From: Sphingobacterium endophyticum
GTDB taxonomy: Bacteria > Bacteroidota > Bacteroidia > Sphingobacteriales > Sphingobacteriaceae
Assembly (NCBI RefSeq): GCF_009733535.1
Contig: NZ_SMMI01000003.1
Coordinates: 248,001-312,000 of the forward strand
DNA length: 64,000 nt
Direction of reading: 5' to 3'
How positions within the stretch are numbered: the stretch's first letter is position 1; every line of letters starts with the position of its first letter. The position numbers and the translations under genes were made by a program. Below, piece after piece: positions 10,196 to 19,644 of this stretch. Under the pieces are notes generated by a model. It saw nothing but the letters and a program-made list of their open reading frames with translations. It made no database searches and was not told the DNA's origin.

Positions 10196-10846
10196 ATGGA
10201 GAACAAAGAATTTGTAAGAGAGAAGTTGGAATTGCCCAACAAAGGGAAAAAGCTGTTGCTTCACTCCTGCTGTGCTCCCTGTTCTGGTGAGGTGATGGAG
10301 GCATTGATAGCATCGGATATAGATTTTACAATCTATTTCTACAACCCCAATATTCACCCACGAAAGGAGTACGATCTTAGGAAGGAAGAAAACATCCGCT
10401 TTGCTGAAAAACATAACATTCCCTTTATCGATGCGGACTATGATGTTGATCATTGGTTTGAGTTGGCTAAGGGTATGGAGAATGAGCCTGAGCGTGGAAT
10501 TCGCTGTACCATGTGCTTTGATATGCGATTCGTAAAAACTGCTGAATACGCAGCAGAAAATGGGTTTGATGTGATTTCAAGTTCATTGGGTATATCAAGA
10601 TGGAAAACAATGGAGCAGATTAATGACTGTGGTCTGAGGGCAGCTTCCAGACATCCAAATATGGAGTATTGGACCTTCAATTGGCGTAAAAAAGGTGGCT
10701 CGGCAAGAATGTTGGAAATCAGCAAAAAAGAACGCTTTTATATGCAGGAATATTGCGGCTGTGCATACTCTCTTCGGGATACAAATAAATGGAGAATGGC
10801 CAATGACCGCCCAAAAATTGAATTAGGAAAAAATTATTACGAATAG
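10196..10846 (+). CDS. queH: Epoxyqueuosine reductase QueH
   Basis: QueH catalyses the last step of queuosine synthesis in tRNA, reduction of epoxyqueuosine, and is a cytoplasmic iron-sulfur enzyme unrelated to QueG. The 216-residue protein shows the family pattern: [13 protein letters not shown] with Cys25, Cys26 and Cys29, then the block [16 protein letters not shown], a second pair in [11 protein letters not shown], then [10 protein letters not shown], and a C-terminal [11 protein letters not shown]. These cysteines match those used for metal and cluster binding in QueH. Length is normal. It is transcribed away from the lipoprotein and is followed by the yceD-rpmF cluster. Confidence 0.93.
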   Translation: MENKEFVREKLELPNKGKKLLLHSCCAPCSGEVMEALIASDIDFTIYFYNPNIHPRKEYDLRKEENIRFAEKHNIPFIDADYDVDHWFELAKGMENEPERGIRCTMCFDMRFVKTAEYAAENGFDVISSSLGISRWKTMEQINDCGLRAASRHPNMEYWTFNWRKKGGSARMLEISKKERFYMQEYCGCAYSLRDTNKWRMANDRPKIELGKNYYE

Positions 10847-10893
10847 CATAGACGATTTTTTAAAATAAATTTCATTTATGATTAATTAATCGT

Positions 10894-10901
10894 TACTTTT
10901 G
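10894..10901 (+). promoter_or_regulatory. Candidate -7 box for the yceD-rpmF operon
   Basis: TACTTTTG matches the Bacteroidota -7 consensus TAnnTTTG and lies 20 bases before the GTG start of the YceD-like gene. A convincing -33 element was not seen. Confidence 0.5.
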
Positions 10902-10920
10902 CAGGCTCAAATGCAAGATT

Positions 10921-11457
10921 GTGAAGTATCTAAAAAAATACAGAATACCATTTTCAGGTCTTTCAACAGGTAAGCACAGTTTTGACTTTGATATCGACGA
11001 GAAGTTCTTTGCATGTTACGAACATTCCTTAGTACAGGACGGCAACCTTAAAGCGGTTGTTGAATTGCAGAAACAGGAAAACATGTTGATAGCTCATTTC
11101 GACATTCAAGGTACAATAAAACTTACCTGTGATGTTTGTCTATCAACATTTGATTCACCTGTTCATATTAAGGAACGTGCTTTGGTAAAATTCAGCGATG
11201 AAGATTGGAACGAAAACACTGAAGAAGTGATTACGCTTTCCAAAAACGATTATGAATTGGATATCGCCCCATTACTTTATGAGTATATTAATGTGGCTGT
11301 ACCTCCTTATCCAAAGTGTAGTGAAAATGGTGATGGAATTACATGCGATCCAGAAATGCTGGGCATGATCCAAAATGAAGAAGAAAGCTCGTCTGAAGAG
11401 GACAATGACAACATTGACCCTCGTTGGGAAGCATTGAAGAATATTAAAAATAACTAA
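10921..11457 (+). CDS. yceD: YceD/DUF177 family protein
   Basis: This 178-residue protein belongs to the YceD (DUF177) family, whose gene almost always precedes rpmF and which in plants and E. coli is linked to 23S rRNA accumulation. The family block TIKLTCDVCLSTF is present, with a further paired-cysteine segment, PKCSENGDGITCDPE, towards the C-terminus, then an acidic tail ending DPRWEALKNIKNN. The GTG start is chosen because it gives MKYLKKYRIPFSGL, the usual start of Sphingobacteria homologs; an ATG at 10911 is out of frame. The rpmF gene follows after 15 bases. Confidence 0.88.
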   Translation: MKYLKKYRIPFSGLSTGKHSFDFDIDEKFFACYEHSLVQDGNLKAVVELQKQENMLIAHFDIQGTIKLTCDVCLSTFDSPVHIKERALVKFSDEDWNENTEEVITLSKNDYELDIAPLLYEYINVAVPPYPKCSENGDGITCDPEMLGMIQNEEESSSEEDNDNIDPRWEALKNIKNN

Positions 11458-11472
11458 AACAAAAAATACGAG

Positions 11473-11664
11473 ATGGCACATCCAAAACGTAAAACTTCTA
11501 AATCTAGAAGAGACAAGAGAAGAACACACTATAAAGCTGAATTACCTAGCTTAACTGTTTGTAAAGAAACTGGCGCGGTGCACAGACCTCACACTGCATA
11601 TACAGTAGACGGTAACTTATACTACAACGGTAAATTAATTATCGAGAACACCGCTGCTGTCTAA
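11473..11664 (+). CDS. rpmF: 50S ribosomal protein L32
   Basis: This 63-residue basic protein of the large ribosomal subunit starts MAHPKRKTSKSRRDKRR, the classic L32 N-terminus, and contains PSLTVCKETGAVHRPH. The four zinc-binding cysteines of some L32 proteins are absent; only one cysteine remains, so this is a zinc-free type. It is co-transcribed with yceD and separated from plsX by a strong hairpin, as in the conserved yceD-rpmF-plsX-fabH cluster. Confidence 0.97.
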   Translation: MAHPKRKTSKSRRDKRRTHYKAELPSLTVCKETGAVHRPHTAYTVDGNLYYNGKLIIENTAAV

Positions 11665-11676
11665 AGACATCTTTCT

Positions 11677-11737
11677 AAAAAACATCCCAAAAAAGTGTAA
11701 TATTTTATATTATTCACTTTAACTTGGGATGTTTTTT
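11677..11737 (+). terminator. Terminator or attenuator between rpmF and plsX
   Basis: The arms AAAAAACATCCCA (11677-11689) and TGGGATGTTTTTT (11725-11737) pair perfectly over 13 bp and end in six T residues. The loop itself can fold through AAAGTG/CACTTT and TAATA/TATTA pairs. The hairpin probably sets the ratio of ribosomal protein to lipid-synthesis messages; some read-through into plsX is likely because no clear plsX promoter is visible. Confidence 0.85.
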
Positions 11738-11768
11738 GCGTATTATTGAATAATATAAATAATAACGA

Positions 11769-12707
11769 ATGAAGATTGGATTAGACGTGTTGGGGGGAGA
11801 TTTTGCTCCAGATTCTAATATCTCAGGAGCAATTGAAGCTCAAAAACAGCTGGATAATTCCCAGAGAATTGTCCTATTTGGCGATGAACAAGCAACCAAA
11901 AAGGCAATTGCCGAAGCTGGAACTGACCCCTCAAATTTTGATTATGTTCATGCTCCTGATATCATCAGTATGCACGAACATCCCACAAAAGCAATCAGCC
12001 AAAAACCGAACTCTTCTATAGCTAAGGGGTTTGACTTATTGAAAAACGGAGAAATAGATTCTTTCTCATCTGCAGGTAATACCGGAGCCATGCTCGTAGG
12101 TGCTATGTTCAGTGTTAAAACTATTTCAGGGGTGATAAGACCTGCTATTGCAACGAATGTCCCCAAACTGAAAGATGGTTTCGGAATCCTTTTAGATGTT
12201 GGTGCTAATGCTGACTGTAAACCCGAAATGCTTAATCAATTTGCCATACTTGGTAGCTTATATGCTGAACATGTTTATGGTATCCCTTCTCCGAAAGTCG
12301 GTCTATTAAACATCGGTGAAGAAGAAGAAAAAGGAAACAACCTAACCATCGCTACCTACCCCCTATTAAAAGAAAATAACAAAATTAATTTTATCGGAAA
12401 TGCTGAAGGTCGTGATCTTTTTAGTGATCATGCCGATGTCATTGTGTGCGATGGATATACTGGTAATGTGGTCTTAAAACTTGCTGAATCATTTTATGTA
12501 GTTACTCTAAAGAAAGGATTTAAAGATCAATTTTTCGATAGATTTAATTATGAGCAATACGGTGGCAGCCCGATTCTTGGTGTTAATGCACCAGTCATTA
12601 TTGGCCATGGAATTTCAAGTCCAGAGGCTATTAAAAATATGGTATTATTGTCTAGAGATATGATTGCCTCAAAATTTATTGAGAAAATCAAATCTGCGTT
12701 TAACTAA
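11769..12707 (+). CDS. plsX: Phosphate acyltransferase PlsX
   Basis: PlsX makes acyl-phosphate from acyl-ACP, the first step of the PlsX/PlsY route to phosphatidic acid, and is a peripheral membrane enzyme. The 312-residue protein begins [17 protein letters not shown] and includes [36 protein letters not shown] and [15 protein letters not shown], all family signatures. Length is slightly shorter than E. coli PlsX but complete. It is followed after 5 bases by fabH. Confidence 0.97.
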   Translation: MKIGLDVLGGDFAPDSNISGAIEAQKQLDNSQRIVLFGDEQATKKAIAEAGTDPSNFDYVHAPDIISMHEHPTKAISQKPNSSIAKGFDLLKNGEIDSFSSAGNTGAMLVGAMFSVKTISGVIRPAIATNVPKLKDGFGILLDVGANADCKPEMLNQFAILGSLYAEHVYGIPSPKVGLLNIGEEEEKGNNLTIATYPLLKENNKINFIGNAEGRDLFSDHADVIVCDGYTGNVVLKLAESFYVVTLKKGFKDQFFDRFNYEQYGGSPILGVNAPVIIGHGISSPEAIKNMVLLSRDMIASKFIEKIKSAFN

Positions 12708-12712
12708 AATTT

Positions 12713-13702
12713 ATGTCTAAAATTCACGCAGCAATTACTGCAGTACATGGTTACGTCCCTGATTATATCCTGACCAACAAAGAGTTGGAAACAATGGTGG
12801 ATACAAATGATGAATGGATTGTAACCCGTACCGGAATCCGTGAGAGAAGAATATTAAAAGATCCTGGAAAAGCAACATCTGATTTGGCCGTACCTGCGGT
12901 ACAAGGCCTTTTAGAGAAAAGAGGAATTTCTGCTGAGGAAATTGATTTGATTATCTTTTGCACAAGTACTCCTGACATGTTGTTCCCTGCAACAGCAAAT
13001 ATCTTGGCAGACAAGATCGGAGCAAAAAAGGCTTGGGGATTTGACCTTCAGGCAGCTTGTTCGGGTTTTTTATTCGGATTAACTACCGGCGCTCAATTTA
13101 TTGAGTCTGGTAAACATAAAAAAGTATTGGTAGTTGGTGGCGATAAAATGTCTGCTGTGGTAAACTACCAAGATAGAAACACCTGTATCCTTTTTGGTGA
13201 TGGTTGTGGTGCTGTTTTATTGGAACCTAATGATGAAGGAAATGGTCTTATCGATGCCGTATTGAAAACAGATGGATCAGGTGGACAATTCCTAAATATT
13301 AAAGGGGGCGGTTCATTGAACCCCGCATCTCATGAAACCGTCGATGCTGGTTTGCACTACGCTTATCAGGAAGGTCGTACCGTTTTCAAATTTGCAGTTA
13401 CCAATATGGCTGACGTTGCAGTTGAGGTGATGGAAAGAAACAAATTGACCTCCGATGATGTTAATTGGTTAGTACCGCACCAGGCAAATAAACGAATCAT
13501 CGATGCAACAGCCGAACGTGCTGGTTTACCTGAAGAAAAAGTGATGGTCAACATTCAGAAATACGGAAATACAACTAGTGGAACTATTCCTCTTTGTTTA
13601 TGGGAATGGGAAAGCCAACTTAAAAAAGGTGATAACCTTATCCTTGCTGCTTTTGGTGGCGGATTTACTTGGGGTTCCGTTTATTTAAGATGGGCGTACT
13701 AA
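12713..13702 (+). CDS. fabH: 3-oxoacyl-ACP synthase III
   Basis: FabH condenses acetyl-CoA (or a branched acyl-CoA) with malonyl-ACP to start fatty-acid synthesis. The 329-residue protein has the thiolase fold with catalytic Cys116 in DLQAACSGF, His256 in PHQANKR and Asn286 in GNTTSG, which is the expected triad. Sphingobacteria make iso-branched fatty acids, so a branched primer is likely, but this cannot be read from the motif. It lies in the plsX-fabH pair. Confidence 0.97.
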   Translation: MSKIHAAITAVHGYVPDYILTNKELETMVDTNDEWIVTRTGIRERRILKDPGKATSDLAVPAVQGLLEKRGISAEEIDLIIFCTSTPDMLFPATANILADKIGAKKAWGFDLQAACSGFLFGLTTGAQFIESGKHKKVLVVGGDKMSAVVNYQDRNTCILFGDGCGAVLLEPNDEGNGLIDAVLKTDGSGGQFLNIKGGGSLNPASHETVDAGLHYAYQEGRTVFKFAVTNMADVAVEVMERNKLTSDDVNWLVPHQANKRIIDATAERAGLPEEKVMVNIQKYGNTTSGTIPLCLWEWESQLKKGDNLILAAFGGGFTWGSVYLRWAY

Positions 13703-13768
13703 TCCGTATTTTATTATTACCTTTATAGCTATTTATTTTTTAAAATTATTAAACAAACCTACTAGCAT

Positions 13769-14254
13769 ATGAGTATGGATATCAAACAAATTCAAGATCT
13801 GATAAAATTCGTTTCAAAATCGGGTGTGAATGAAGTATCAATCGAAGAGAAAGATTTTAAAATTACGATAAAAACAAATCAAGAGCCTACGTATGTAACA
13901 GCGTCAATCCCAACTGCTCATGCAGTTCCTGCCGCTGCAGCTCCTGCGGCTCCTGTAGCAGTTGCGGCTGCTCCTGCAGCGCAATCAGCTCCTGCAGCAG
14001 ATGACAGCTCTAAATACATTACCATTAAATCTCCTATTATTGGAACCTTCTACCGTTCACCTGGCCCTGACAAATCTGTTTTTGTTAACGTAGGTGATGA
14101 GGTTACTCCAGGTAAGGTTATTTGTATCGTGGAAGCAATGAAATTATTCAACGAAATCGAATCTGAAGTTTCAGGTAAAATCGTTAAGATTTTAGTAAAT
14201 GACGCTCAACCTGTAGAATACGATCAACCTTTATTCTTAGTAGATCCTAGCTAG
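13769..14254 (+). CDS. accB: Biotin carboxyl carrier protein of acetyl-CoA carboxylase
   Basis: AccB carries the biotin that shuttles carboxyl groups in acetyl-CoA carboxylase. The 161-residue protein has a short N-terminal domain, an Ala/Pro-rich flexible linker at about residues 50-78, and the biotinyl domain from residue 82. The modified lysine is Lys125 in VEAMKLFNE. It is paired with accC, and a hairpin in the 68-base gap may tune expression of the two genes. Confidence 0.97.
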   Translation: MSMDIKQIQDLIKFVSKSGVNEVSIEEKDFKITIKTNQEPTYVTASIPTAHAVPAAAAPAAPVAVAAAPAAQSAPAADDSSKYITIKSPIIGTFYRSPGPDKSVFVNVGDEVTPGKVICIVEAMKLFNEIESEVSGKIVKILVNDAQPVEYDQPLFLVDPS

Positions 14255-14284
14255 TTTTTGGAATTCCTCCAAAAACTATTTTTA
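14254..14284 (+). terminator. Intercistronic hairpin between accB and accC
   Basis: GTTTTTGGA (14254-14262) and TCCAAAAAC (14268-14276) form a 9-bp stem with a 5-base loop, followed by a T-rich TATTTTTAA. It looks like a weak intrinsic terminator that begins at the last base of the accB stop codon. It may leave accB in excess over accC. Confidence 0.55.
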
Positions 14285-14322
14285 ATTGTGCGAAGAGATA
14301 AAGAGTTATACCATACAGTATT

Positions 14323-15684
14323 ATGTTCAAAAAAATATTAATTGCAAATAGAGGTGAAATTGCACTTCGAATTATCCGTACTTGTAAAGAAATGGGTATT
14401 CAAAGTGTTGCAGTTTATTCAACTGCAGATCGTGACAGTTTACATGTTCGCTTTGCGGATGAAGCTGTATGTATCGGTCCTCCTGCTAGTAAAGATTCCT
14501 ATTTAAATATTCCAAATATTATTGCAGCAGCAGAATTGACAAATGCTGATGCTATTCACCCTGGATATGGATTCTTATCAGAAAATGCCAAATTCTCTGC
14601 GATTTGTGCTGAGTATGGCATCAAATTCATTGGTGCAACTGCTGATCAGATCGAAAAAATGGGCGATAAGGCTTCTGCTAAAGAGACCATGAAAAAAGCT
14701 GGGGTTCCTACTATTCCAGGTTCTGATGGCCTATTACCAGATGTTAAAACCGGTATTAAGATTGCCAAGGAAATGGGCTATCCTGTTATCCTTAAAGCTA
14801 CAGCTGGTGGTGGCGGTAGAGGTATGCGTATTATTTGGAAAGATGAAGAATTTGAAGGCGCATGGGATTCAGCACGTCAAGAATCAGGTGCAGCATTCGG
14901 AAACGACGGCTTGTACCTCGAGAAATTTGTTGAAGATCCTCGCCATATTGAAATCCAAGTCATTGGTGATCAATACGGAACTGTATGTCACCTTTCCGAG
15001 CGTGACTGTTCTATCCAAAGAAGACACCAAAAATTAGTTGAAGAAGCTCCTTCACCATTCATCACTCCAGAATTACGTGCTAAGATGGGTGAAGCTGCCA
15101 TATTGGGAGCAAGAGCTGTTAAATATGAAGGTGCTGGTACCATTGAATTCTTAGTGGATAAACACCGAAACTTCTACTTTATGGAAATGAATACTCGTAT
15201 TCAAGTAGAGCACCCGGTTACCGAAGAAGTAATCAACTTTGACTTAATCAAAGAACAAATTAAAGTAGCTGCTGGAATTCCTATCTCTGGAAAGAGCTAT
15301 GAACCAACAATGCATGCTATTGAATGCCGTATCAATGCGGAAGACCCTTTTAACAATTTCCGCCCTTCTCCAGGAAAAATCACCAATTTCCATTCACCTG
15401 GTGGACATGGAGTACGTGTAGATACGCATGTATATTCAGGATATACTATTCCACCAAATTACGACTCCATGATTGCAAAACTTATCTGTGTGGCGCAGAC
15501 TCGTGAAGAGGCTATCAACACAATGGAGCGTGCATTAAGTGAATTCGTAATCGAAGGGGTGAAAACAACAATCCCTCTTCACCTTAGATTAATGCGTGAC
15601 CCTAACTTCAGGGCAGGAAATTTTACAACAAAATTCATGGAAACTTTCGACCTTACGGAGTATCCTGATGAGGAGGTTGTATAA
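14323..15684 (+). CDS. accC: Acetyl-CoA carboxylase, biotin carboxylase subunit
   Basis: AccC carboxylates biotin on AccB using ATP and bicarbonate. The 453-residue protein has the biotin carboxylase N-domain ([19 protein letters not shown]), an ATP-grasp domain with [15 protein letters not shown], the [14 protein letters not shown] segment, and the [16 protein letters not shown] catalytic block, then the C-terminal domain. Length matches free-standing bacterial AccC. The accA and accD genes are not in the window. Confidence 0.98.
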   Translation: MFKKILIANRGEIALRIIRTCKEMGIQSVAVYSTADRDSLHVRFADEAVCIGPPASKDSYLNIPNIIAAAELTNADAIHPGYGFLSENAKFSAICAEYGIKFIGATADQIEKMGDKASAKETMKKAGVPTIPGSDGLLPDVKTGIKIAKEMGYPVILKATAGGGGRGMRIIWKDEEFEGAWDSARQESGAAFGNDGLYLEKFVEDPRHIEIQVIGDQYGTVCHLSERDCSIQRRHQKLVEEAPSPFITPELRAKMGEAAILGARAVKYEGAGTIEFLVDKHRNFYFMEMNTRIQVEHPVTEEVINFDLIKEQIKVAAGIPISGKSYEPTMHAIECRINAEDPFNNFRPSPGKITNFHSPGGHGVRVDTHVYSGYTIPPNYDSMIAKLICVAQTREEAINTMERALSEFVIEGVKTTIPLHLRLMRDPNFRAGNFTTKFMETFDLTEYPDEEVV

Positions 15685-15708
15685 AATTTACTTTACATAA
15701 ACAAAACA

Positions 15709-15741
15709 TGCCATTCTTCGAAAGAAGAATGGTATTTTTGT
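15709..15741 (+). terminator. Intrinsic terminator after accC
   Basis: CCATTCTTC (15711-15719), a GAAA tetraloop and GAAGAATGG (15724-15732) form a 9-bp stem extendable by two pairs, followed by TATTTTTGTTTTC. It ends the fatty-acid gene cluster. Confidence 0.9.
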
Positions 15742-15774
15742 TTTCTTACGAATAGATTATCGCAGCTAAAATAC

Positions 15775-16647
15775 ATGTCCAAGAATATTAAACTTATAGA
15801 AGCAATAAAGAATAAAGGAAAAAACATCGAAGCAGAAATGTCTTTCTTCGATCACCTAGAAATCCTGAGATGGCATATCATCCGTTCTGTTATTGCAATT
15901 ACCGTATTTGCAATTCTTTCCTTTACATTTTACGATTTCGTCTTTAACCAGATTATCATGGGTCCAAAGAATCTAGATTTTTGGACATACCGAATGATGT
16001 GTAAAGTGGGTGCCGCATTGAACTTGGATGGTTTTTGTGTCGAAAAAATCCCTTTCAATATTATCAACACAGAATTGGCTGGACAATTTATGCTCCAAAT
16101 TAACTCCTGCTTGTTAATGGCAGTTGCATTAGGATTTCCATATCTGCTATTCGAGATTTGGTTATTTATTAAGCCCGCACTTACCGATGTGGAAAGAAAA
16201 TCTGCAAGAGGATTTGTTTTTTATGCAACAGTGCTATTCGTAATAGGGGCTCTATTTGGCTATTATATTGTGGTTCCATTATCGGTCAACTTCTTGGCAA
16301 ACGTTTCCTTAAGTGAGGAGATTACTAATCAAATTACAATCGATTCATATCTTTCAACAATTGCTACTTTAACTTTAGGATGTGGTATTATCTTCTTACT
16401 TCCTATATTAATTTTTATCCTTTCGAAGATAGGAATCATGACTCCGGAATTTATGCGTGCAAGTCGTCGATATGCCATTGTAATTATTCTGGTAATCGCA
16501 GCTATTATCACTCCTACAGCAGATATTATTACCTTATTGACAGTAAGTGCTCCAATGTTTATTCTTTATGAATTGAGTATTATGGTATCGGCAAATGTGA
16601 AGAAGGCAAAGGAATTAGCAGAAAAAGAATTTTATAATACAAAATAA
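15775..16647 (+). CDS. tatC: Sec-independent protein translocase TatC
   Basis: TatC is the substrate-receptor subunit of the twin-arginine translocase in the inner membrane. The 290-residue protein has six predicted helices, the N-terminal SFFDHLEILRWHIIRS block that matches the family's signal-peptide docking site, and LFEIWLFIKPALTDVERK between helices 2 and 3, which holds the conserved glutamates. A longer first periplasmic loop (about residues 55-95) is typical of Bacteroidota TatC. tatA/tatB are not adjacent. A Tat-type substrate is encoded at 32574. Confidence 0.95.
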   Translation: MSKNIKLIEAIKNKGKNIEAEMSFFDHLEILRWHIIRSVIAITVFAILSFTFYDFVFNQIIMGPKNLDFWTYRMMCKVGAALNLDGFCVEKIPFNIINTELAGQFMLQINSCLLMAVALGFPYLLFEIWLFIKPALTDVERKSARGFVFYATVLFVIGALFGYYIVVPLSVNFLANVSLSEEITNQITIDSYLSTIATLTLGCGIIFLLPILIFILSKIGIMTPEFMRASRRYAIVIILVIAAIITPTADIITLLTVSAPMFILYELSIMVSANVKKAKELAEKEFYNTK

Positions 16648-16653
16648 CATATC

Positions 16654-17091
16654 ATGTCTAAAAAAATCGCAATTGGCAGTGATCACGCTGGGTTTGAATA
16701 TAAAACAGCATTAATCACATTCTTAAATGAATTAGGTTATACTGTTCAGGATTTTGGTCCTGCTTCTGCAGATTCAGTTGACTATCCTGATTTCGCACAT
16801 CCCGTTGCATCAAGTGTTGAACAACAAGAAAACGAATTGGGAATCTTGATTTGTGGCAGTGCAAATGGTGTGGCTATTACGGCTAACAAACATCAAGGAA
16901 TTCGTGCCGCAATTTGTTGGTTGGAAGAAATTTCAGCATTAGCACGCCAACATAACAACGCAAATATCGTGTGCATTCCGGCTCGTTTTATTGACTTAGA
17001 TTTGGCTAAACGTATTGTACGCACCTTCTTGTCAACAGACTTCGAAGGTGGACGTCATGCAACCCGTGTCAACAAAATCTCTTGTGCATAA
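16654..17091 (+). CDS. rpiB: Ribose-5-phosphate isomerase B
   Basis: RpiB interconverts ribose 5-phosphate and ribulose 5-phosphate in the pentose phosphate pathway. The 145-residue protein shows GSDHAGFEYK with Asp10-His11, the DYPDFAH block, and catalytic Cys67 in LICGSANGVAI (the family more often has GTGIG or GSGNG here). It begins 6 bases after tatC and is followed after 12 bases by a peptidase gene, so the three probably form an operon. Confidence 0.95.
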   Translation: MSKKIAIGSDHAGFEYKTALITFLNELGYTVQDFGPASADSVDYPDFAHPVASSVEQQENELGILICGSANGVAITANKHQGIRAAICWLEEISALARQHNNANIVCIPARFIDLDLAKRIVRTFLSTDFEGGRHATRVNKISCA

Positions 17092-17103
17092 CCAATTTAT
17101 TCT

Positions 17104-18693
17104 ATGAAAAAATATCTTATCCTTTCCCTGTTGTTACCGACTATTTTTAGCTGTTCGGTGGCTCAACAGGCAAATCAGAAAAAATATGCTGATTTATTAA
17201 CACAAGAATCAGCAAAAAACCACCTGACTATTCTTACATCTAAAGAATTTGCAGGACGTGGAACAGGACAAGAAGGCGGTAAGAAAACCGTCGAATATAT
17301 TGCAAAGGTTTTCAAAGACCTCGGATTAAAACCTGCTGTAAATGGTTCTTATTTTCAACCGGTAGCATTAGAAAGATCATCCTATGTCGTAGAAAAATTC
17401 GACCTTAACAATAAAAACCTTACAAACGGCAAAGATTTATTTATCCAAGGAAATAACAATATGAAGGATTTTAAAGCTTCGGATATTGTATTTGTTGGAT
17501 ACGGAATTAAAACCGACAAGTATAATGATTTAGAAGGGCTGGACCTAACAGGTAAAGTTGTTTTGGTAATCAATGAAGGCGAACCGACAAATAAGGATGG
17601 AAATTCTTTGATTACTGGATCAAGTGTAGGATCAGATTGGTCAACTAGTAGATTCAAGAGAATCCAAGAATTGAGCAAATTAAATCCTAAAATGATCTTA
17701 GCAGTAAGTTCTCAAAATGCTGAAATGATTACCCGTTATGGCAATCGATTAACGGCTGGAAGATTTTCATTGCGATCTAATGAAGCGCAGCCGAACCAAC
17801 CGACTATGGAAATTCCTGTAGCTAATATTACCGTAGAAACGGCAAATCAATTGTTAGCCTCCAAAAATACATCGGTTGCTCAAGTCATTGAAAAGATTGG
17901 CTCAACTGGAAAACCAAATTCCTTTGACATTAAATCTTCTTTAGATGCCAATATGGGTGTTAAAAAAGAAGAATTCAATGATCCTAATGTACTTGGGCTT
18001 ATTGAAGGAACTGACTTAAAAGAAGAAATCGTTATCATCTCAGGTCATTATGATCATGATGGTATCTTACCTGATGGAACATACTTTCCTGGTGCTGATG
18101 ATAACGGCTCAGGAACTGTTGGCGTTATGGAACTAGCACGAGCTTTTGCTGCAGCTAAAAAAGAAGGTAAAGGTCCAAGAAGAACTATTTTATTTATGGC
18201 ATTTGCTGCTGAAGAAAAAGGCTTATTAGGGTCAAATTATTATTCCCAAAATCCTATCTTTCCATTGAGCAATACCGTTACCTGTTTAAATATGGATATG
18301 ATCGGTCGTATCGATGACAAACATTTAGATGGAAATCACAACTACATCCATGCTATTGGATCGGATATGTTAAGCTCGGAATTGAAAGCAATCAATGAGA
18401 AAGCAAATAAAGATTTCACTCAAATGGAATTAGATTACATGTATGACGATCCTAAAGATCCATTGCGTATCTATTACCGTTCTGACCAATATAACTTGGC
18501 GAAACACGGAATCCCTGTGATTTTCTTCTTCTCAGGGTTACACCCAGATTATCACACACCTAATGATACTGTCGATAAAATCGATTTCCCAATGATGGTA
18601 AAACGTGAAAAATTAGTTTTTCATACCGCTTGGGATATTGCAAATCGCGATAAAAAATTAGTGGTAGACAAAACTCCACCGGCTGCTCAATAA
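17104..18693 (+). CDS. M28 family metallopeptidase, lipoprotein
   Basis: This is an exported zinc aminopeptidase-like protein of 529 residues. A signal peptide ends in FSC with a lipobox cysteine at 17, so it is probably a lipoprotein. A PA-like insert occupies roughly residues 115-250. The M28 zinc ligands are visible in order: SGHYDHDG, PGADDNGSGTVG, AAEEKGLLGS, NMDMIGR and the final HPDYHTPNDTVDK. It lies directly after rpiB and is closed by a strong terminator. Peptide scavenging is the likely role. Confidence 0.92.
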   Translation: MKKYLILSLLLPTIFSCSVAQQANQKKYADLLTQESAKNHLTILTSKEFAGRGTGQEGGKKTVEYIAKVFKDLGLKPAVNGSYFQPVALERSSYVVEKFDLNNKNLTNGKDLFIQGNNNMKDFKASDIVFVGYGIKTDKYNDLEGLDLTGKVVLVINEGEPTNKDGNSLITGSSVGSDWSTSRFKRIQELSKLNPKMILAVSSQNAEMITRYGNRLTAGRFSLRSNEAQPNQPTMEIPVANITVETANQLLASKNTSVAQVIEKIGSTGKPNSFDIKSSLDANMGVKKEEFNDPNVLGLIEGTDLKEEIVIISGHYDHDGILPDGTYFPGADDNGSGTVGVMELARAFAAAKKEGKGPRRTILFMAFAAEEKGLLGSNYYSQNPIFPLSNTVTCLNMDMIGRIDDKHLDGNHNYIHAIGSDMLSSELKAINEKANKDFTQMELDYMYDDPKDPLRIYYRSDQYNLAKHGIPVIFFFSGLHPDYHTPNDTVDKIDFPMMVKREKLVFHTAWDIANRDKKLVVDKTPPAAQ

Positions 18694-18714
18694 TCATTCG
18701 CAGAACGTATTACT

Positions 18715-18750
18715 AAGAAGCACTCTCAAACAGAGTGCTTCTTTTTTTTG
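18715..18750 (+). terminator. Intrinsic terminator after the M28 peptidase
   Basis: AAGAAGCACTCT (18715-18726) and AGAGTGCTTCTT (18732-18743) form a perfect 12-bp stem with a 5-base loop, followed by a long T run. Confidence 0.93.
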
Positions 18751-18757
18751 TTTTTTC

Positions 18758-18787
18758 TTGCAAATTAGAATCTCATTACTATATTTG
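18758..18787 (+). promoter_or_regulatory. Promoter of the ABC/GntR operon
   Basis: A TTG at 18758-18760 and TATATTTG at 18780-18787 match the Bacteroidota -33 and TAnnTTTG -7 boxes with a 19-base gap. The ATPase start codon is at 18826. Confidence 0.65.
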
Positions 18788-18813
18788 TAGTGTACTACCA
18801 TATTAATACACTA
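18788..18813 (+). promoter_or_regulatory. Probable GntR (YtrA-type) operator
   Basis: The inverted repeat TAGTGTA (18788-18794) and TACACTA (18807-18813), extended by two further matching bases in each arm after one mismatch, sits immediately downstream of the -7 box, over the expected transcription start. The GT/AC symmetry fits operators of the GntR family, and a YtrA-like regulator is the third gene of this operon. Autoregulation is inferred. Confidence 0.6.
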
Positions 18814-18825
18814 AAACTATGAGAT

Positions 18826-19644
18826 ATGTTAAGCATAAAATCATTATCGTATCATTATAAACCAAATAGGAATATCCTCTGGAATATCAATTCAGATCTA
18901 AAACCTGGGAATATCTACGGCCTCTTAGGATTGAATGGTGAAGGAAAAACTACCTTTCTAAAATTAATTGTAGGTATGTTAATTCCAAAGGATGGAACAG
19001 TTGAATACAATGGACATCTCAGTAGTAAAAGAGCTTCAGAATATCTGAATGATGTTTATTTTTTACCTGATCATAGCAAATTACCCGATCTAGGTATTGA
19101 GCAGTTCGGAAAACTTTACGGAGCCTTTTACAGCAAGTACGACCATCAACAATTTGTTGACTGTATAAAAGAATTCAATATTCCAGTGGAAAATAAGCTG
19201 AAAGCTCTTTCTTTAGGACAGCATCGAAAAGTACATCTTTCTTTCGCTTTAGCCTGTAATAGCGCAGTCCTACTCATGGATGAGCCAACAAATGGCTTGG
19301 ATATTCCTTCAAAAGCTATCTTTCGAAAATTGTTAACTAAATACATTAATGACGATAGAATATTTCTAATAGCTACCCATCAAATAAGAGATGTCGATAC
19401 CTTATTCGATCATCTATTGATTATGAAAAATGGAAGCCTTGTGCTTGATGAAAACATCTATCTTCTTTCTAAACAATTTAGAATTAGTAAATCTCCAATG
19501 GATGCTGAGCTTGCTCTGTATACCCAGGATGATTTGGCAGGACCTTTTTATCTCATTAAAAATAATCTTGAGGAAGAAAGCAAGCTTGATATTGAATTTA
19601 TGTTTAATGCATTTACCAATAACCCAAAACCAATAGAACTATGA
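18826..19644 (+). CDS. ABC transporter ATP-binding protein (YtrB-like)
   Basis: This cytoplasmic ATPase of 272 residues energises the membrane protein encoded next. Walker A GLNGEGKTT is at residues 35-43, a variant signature LSLGQHRKVHL follows near 126, and Walker B AVLLMDEPTNGLD follows. It resembles the ATPases of GntR-controlled YtrA-type operons and of antibiotic or envelope-stress ABC exporters. Its stop overlaps the next start by four bases, indicating translational coupling. Confidence 0.9.
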   Translation: MLSIKSLSYHYKPNRNILWNINSDLKPGNIYGLLGLNGEGKTTFLKLIVGMLIPKDGTVEYNGHLSSKRASEYLNDVYFLPDHSKLPDLGIEQFGKLYGAFYSKYDHQQFVDCIKEFNIPVENKLKALSLGQHRKVHLSFALACNSAVLLMDEPTNGLDIPSKAIFRKLLTKYINDDRIFLIATHQIRDVDTLFDHLLIMKNGSLVLDENIYLLSKQFRISKSPMDAELALYTQDDLAGPFYLIKNNLEEESKLDIEFMFNAFTNNPKPIEL

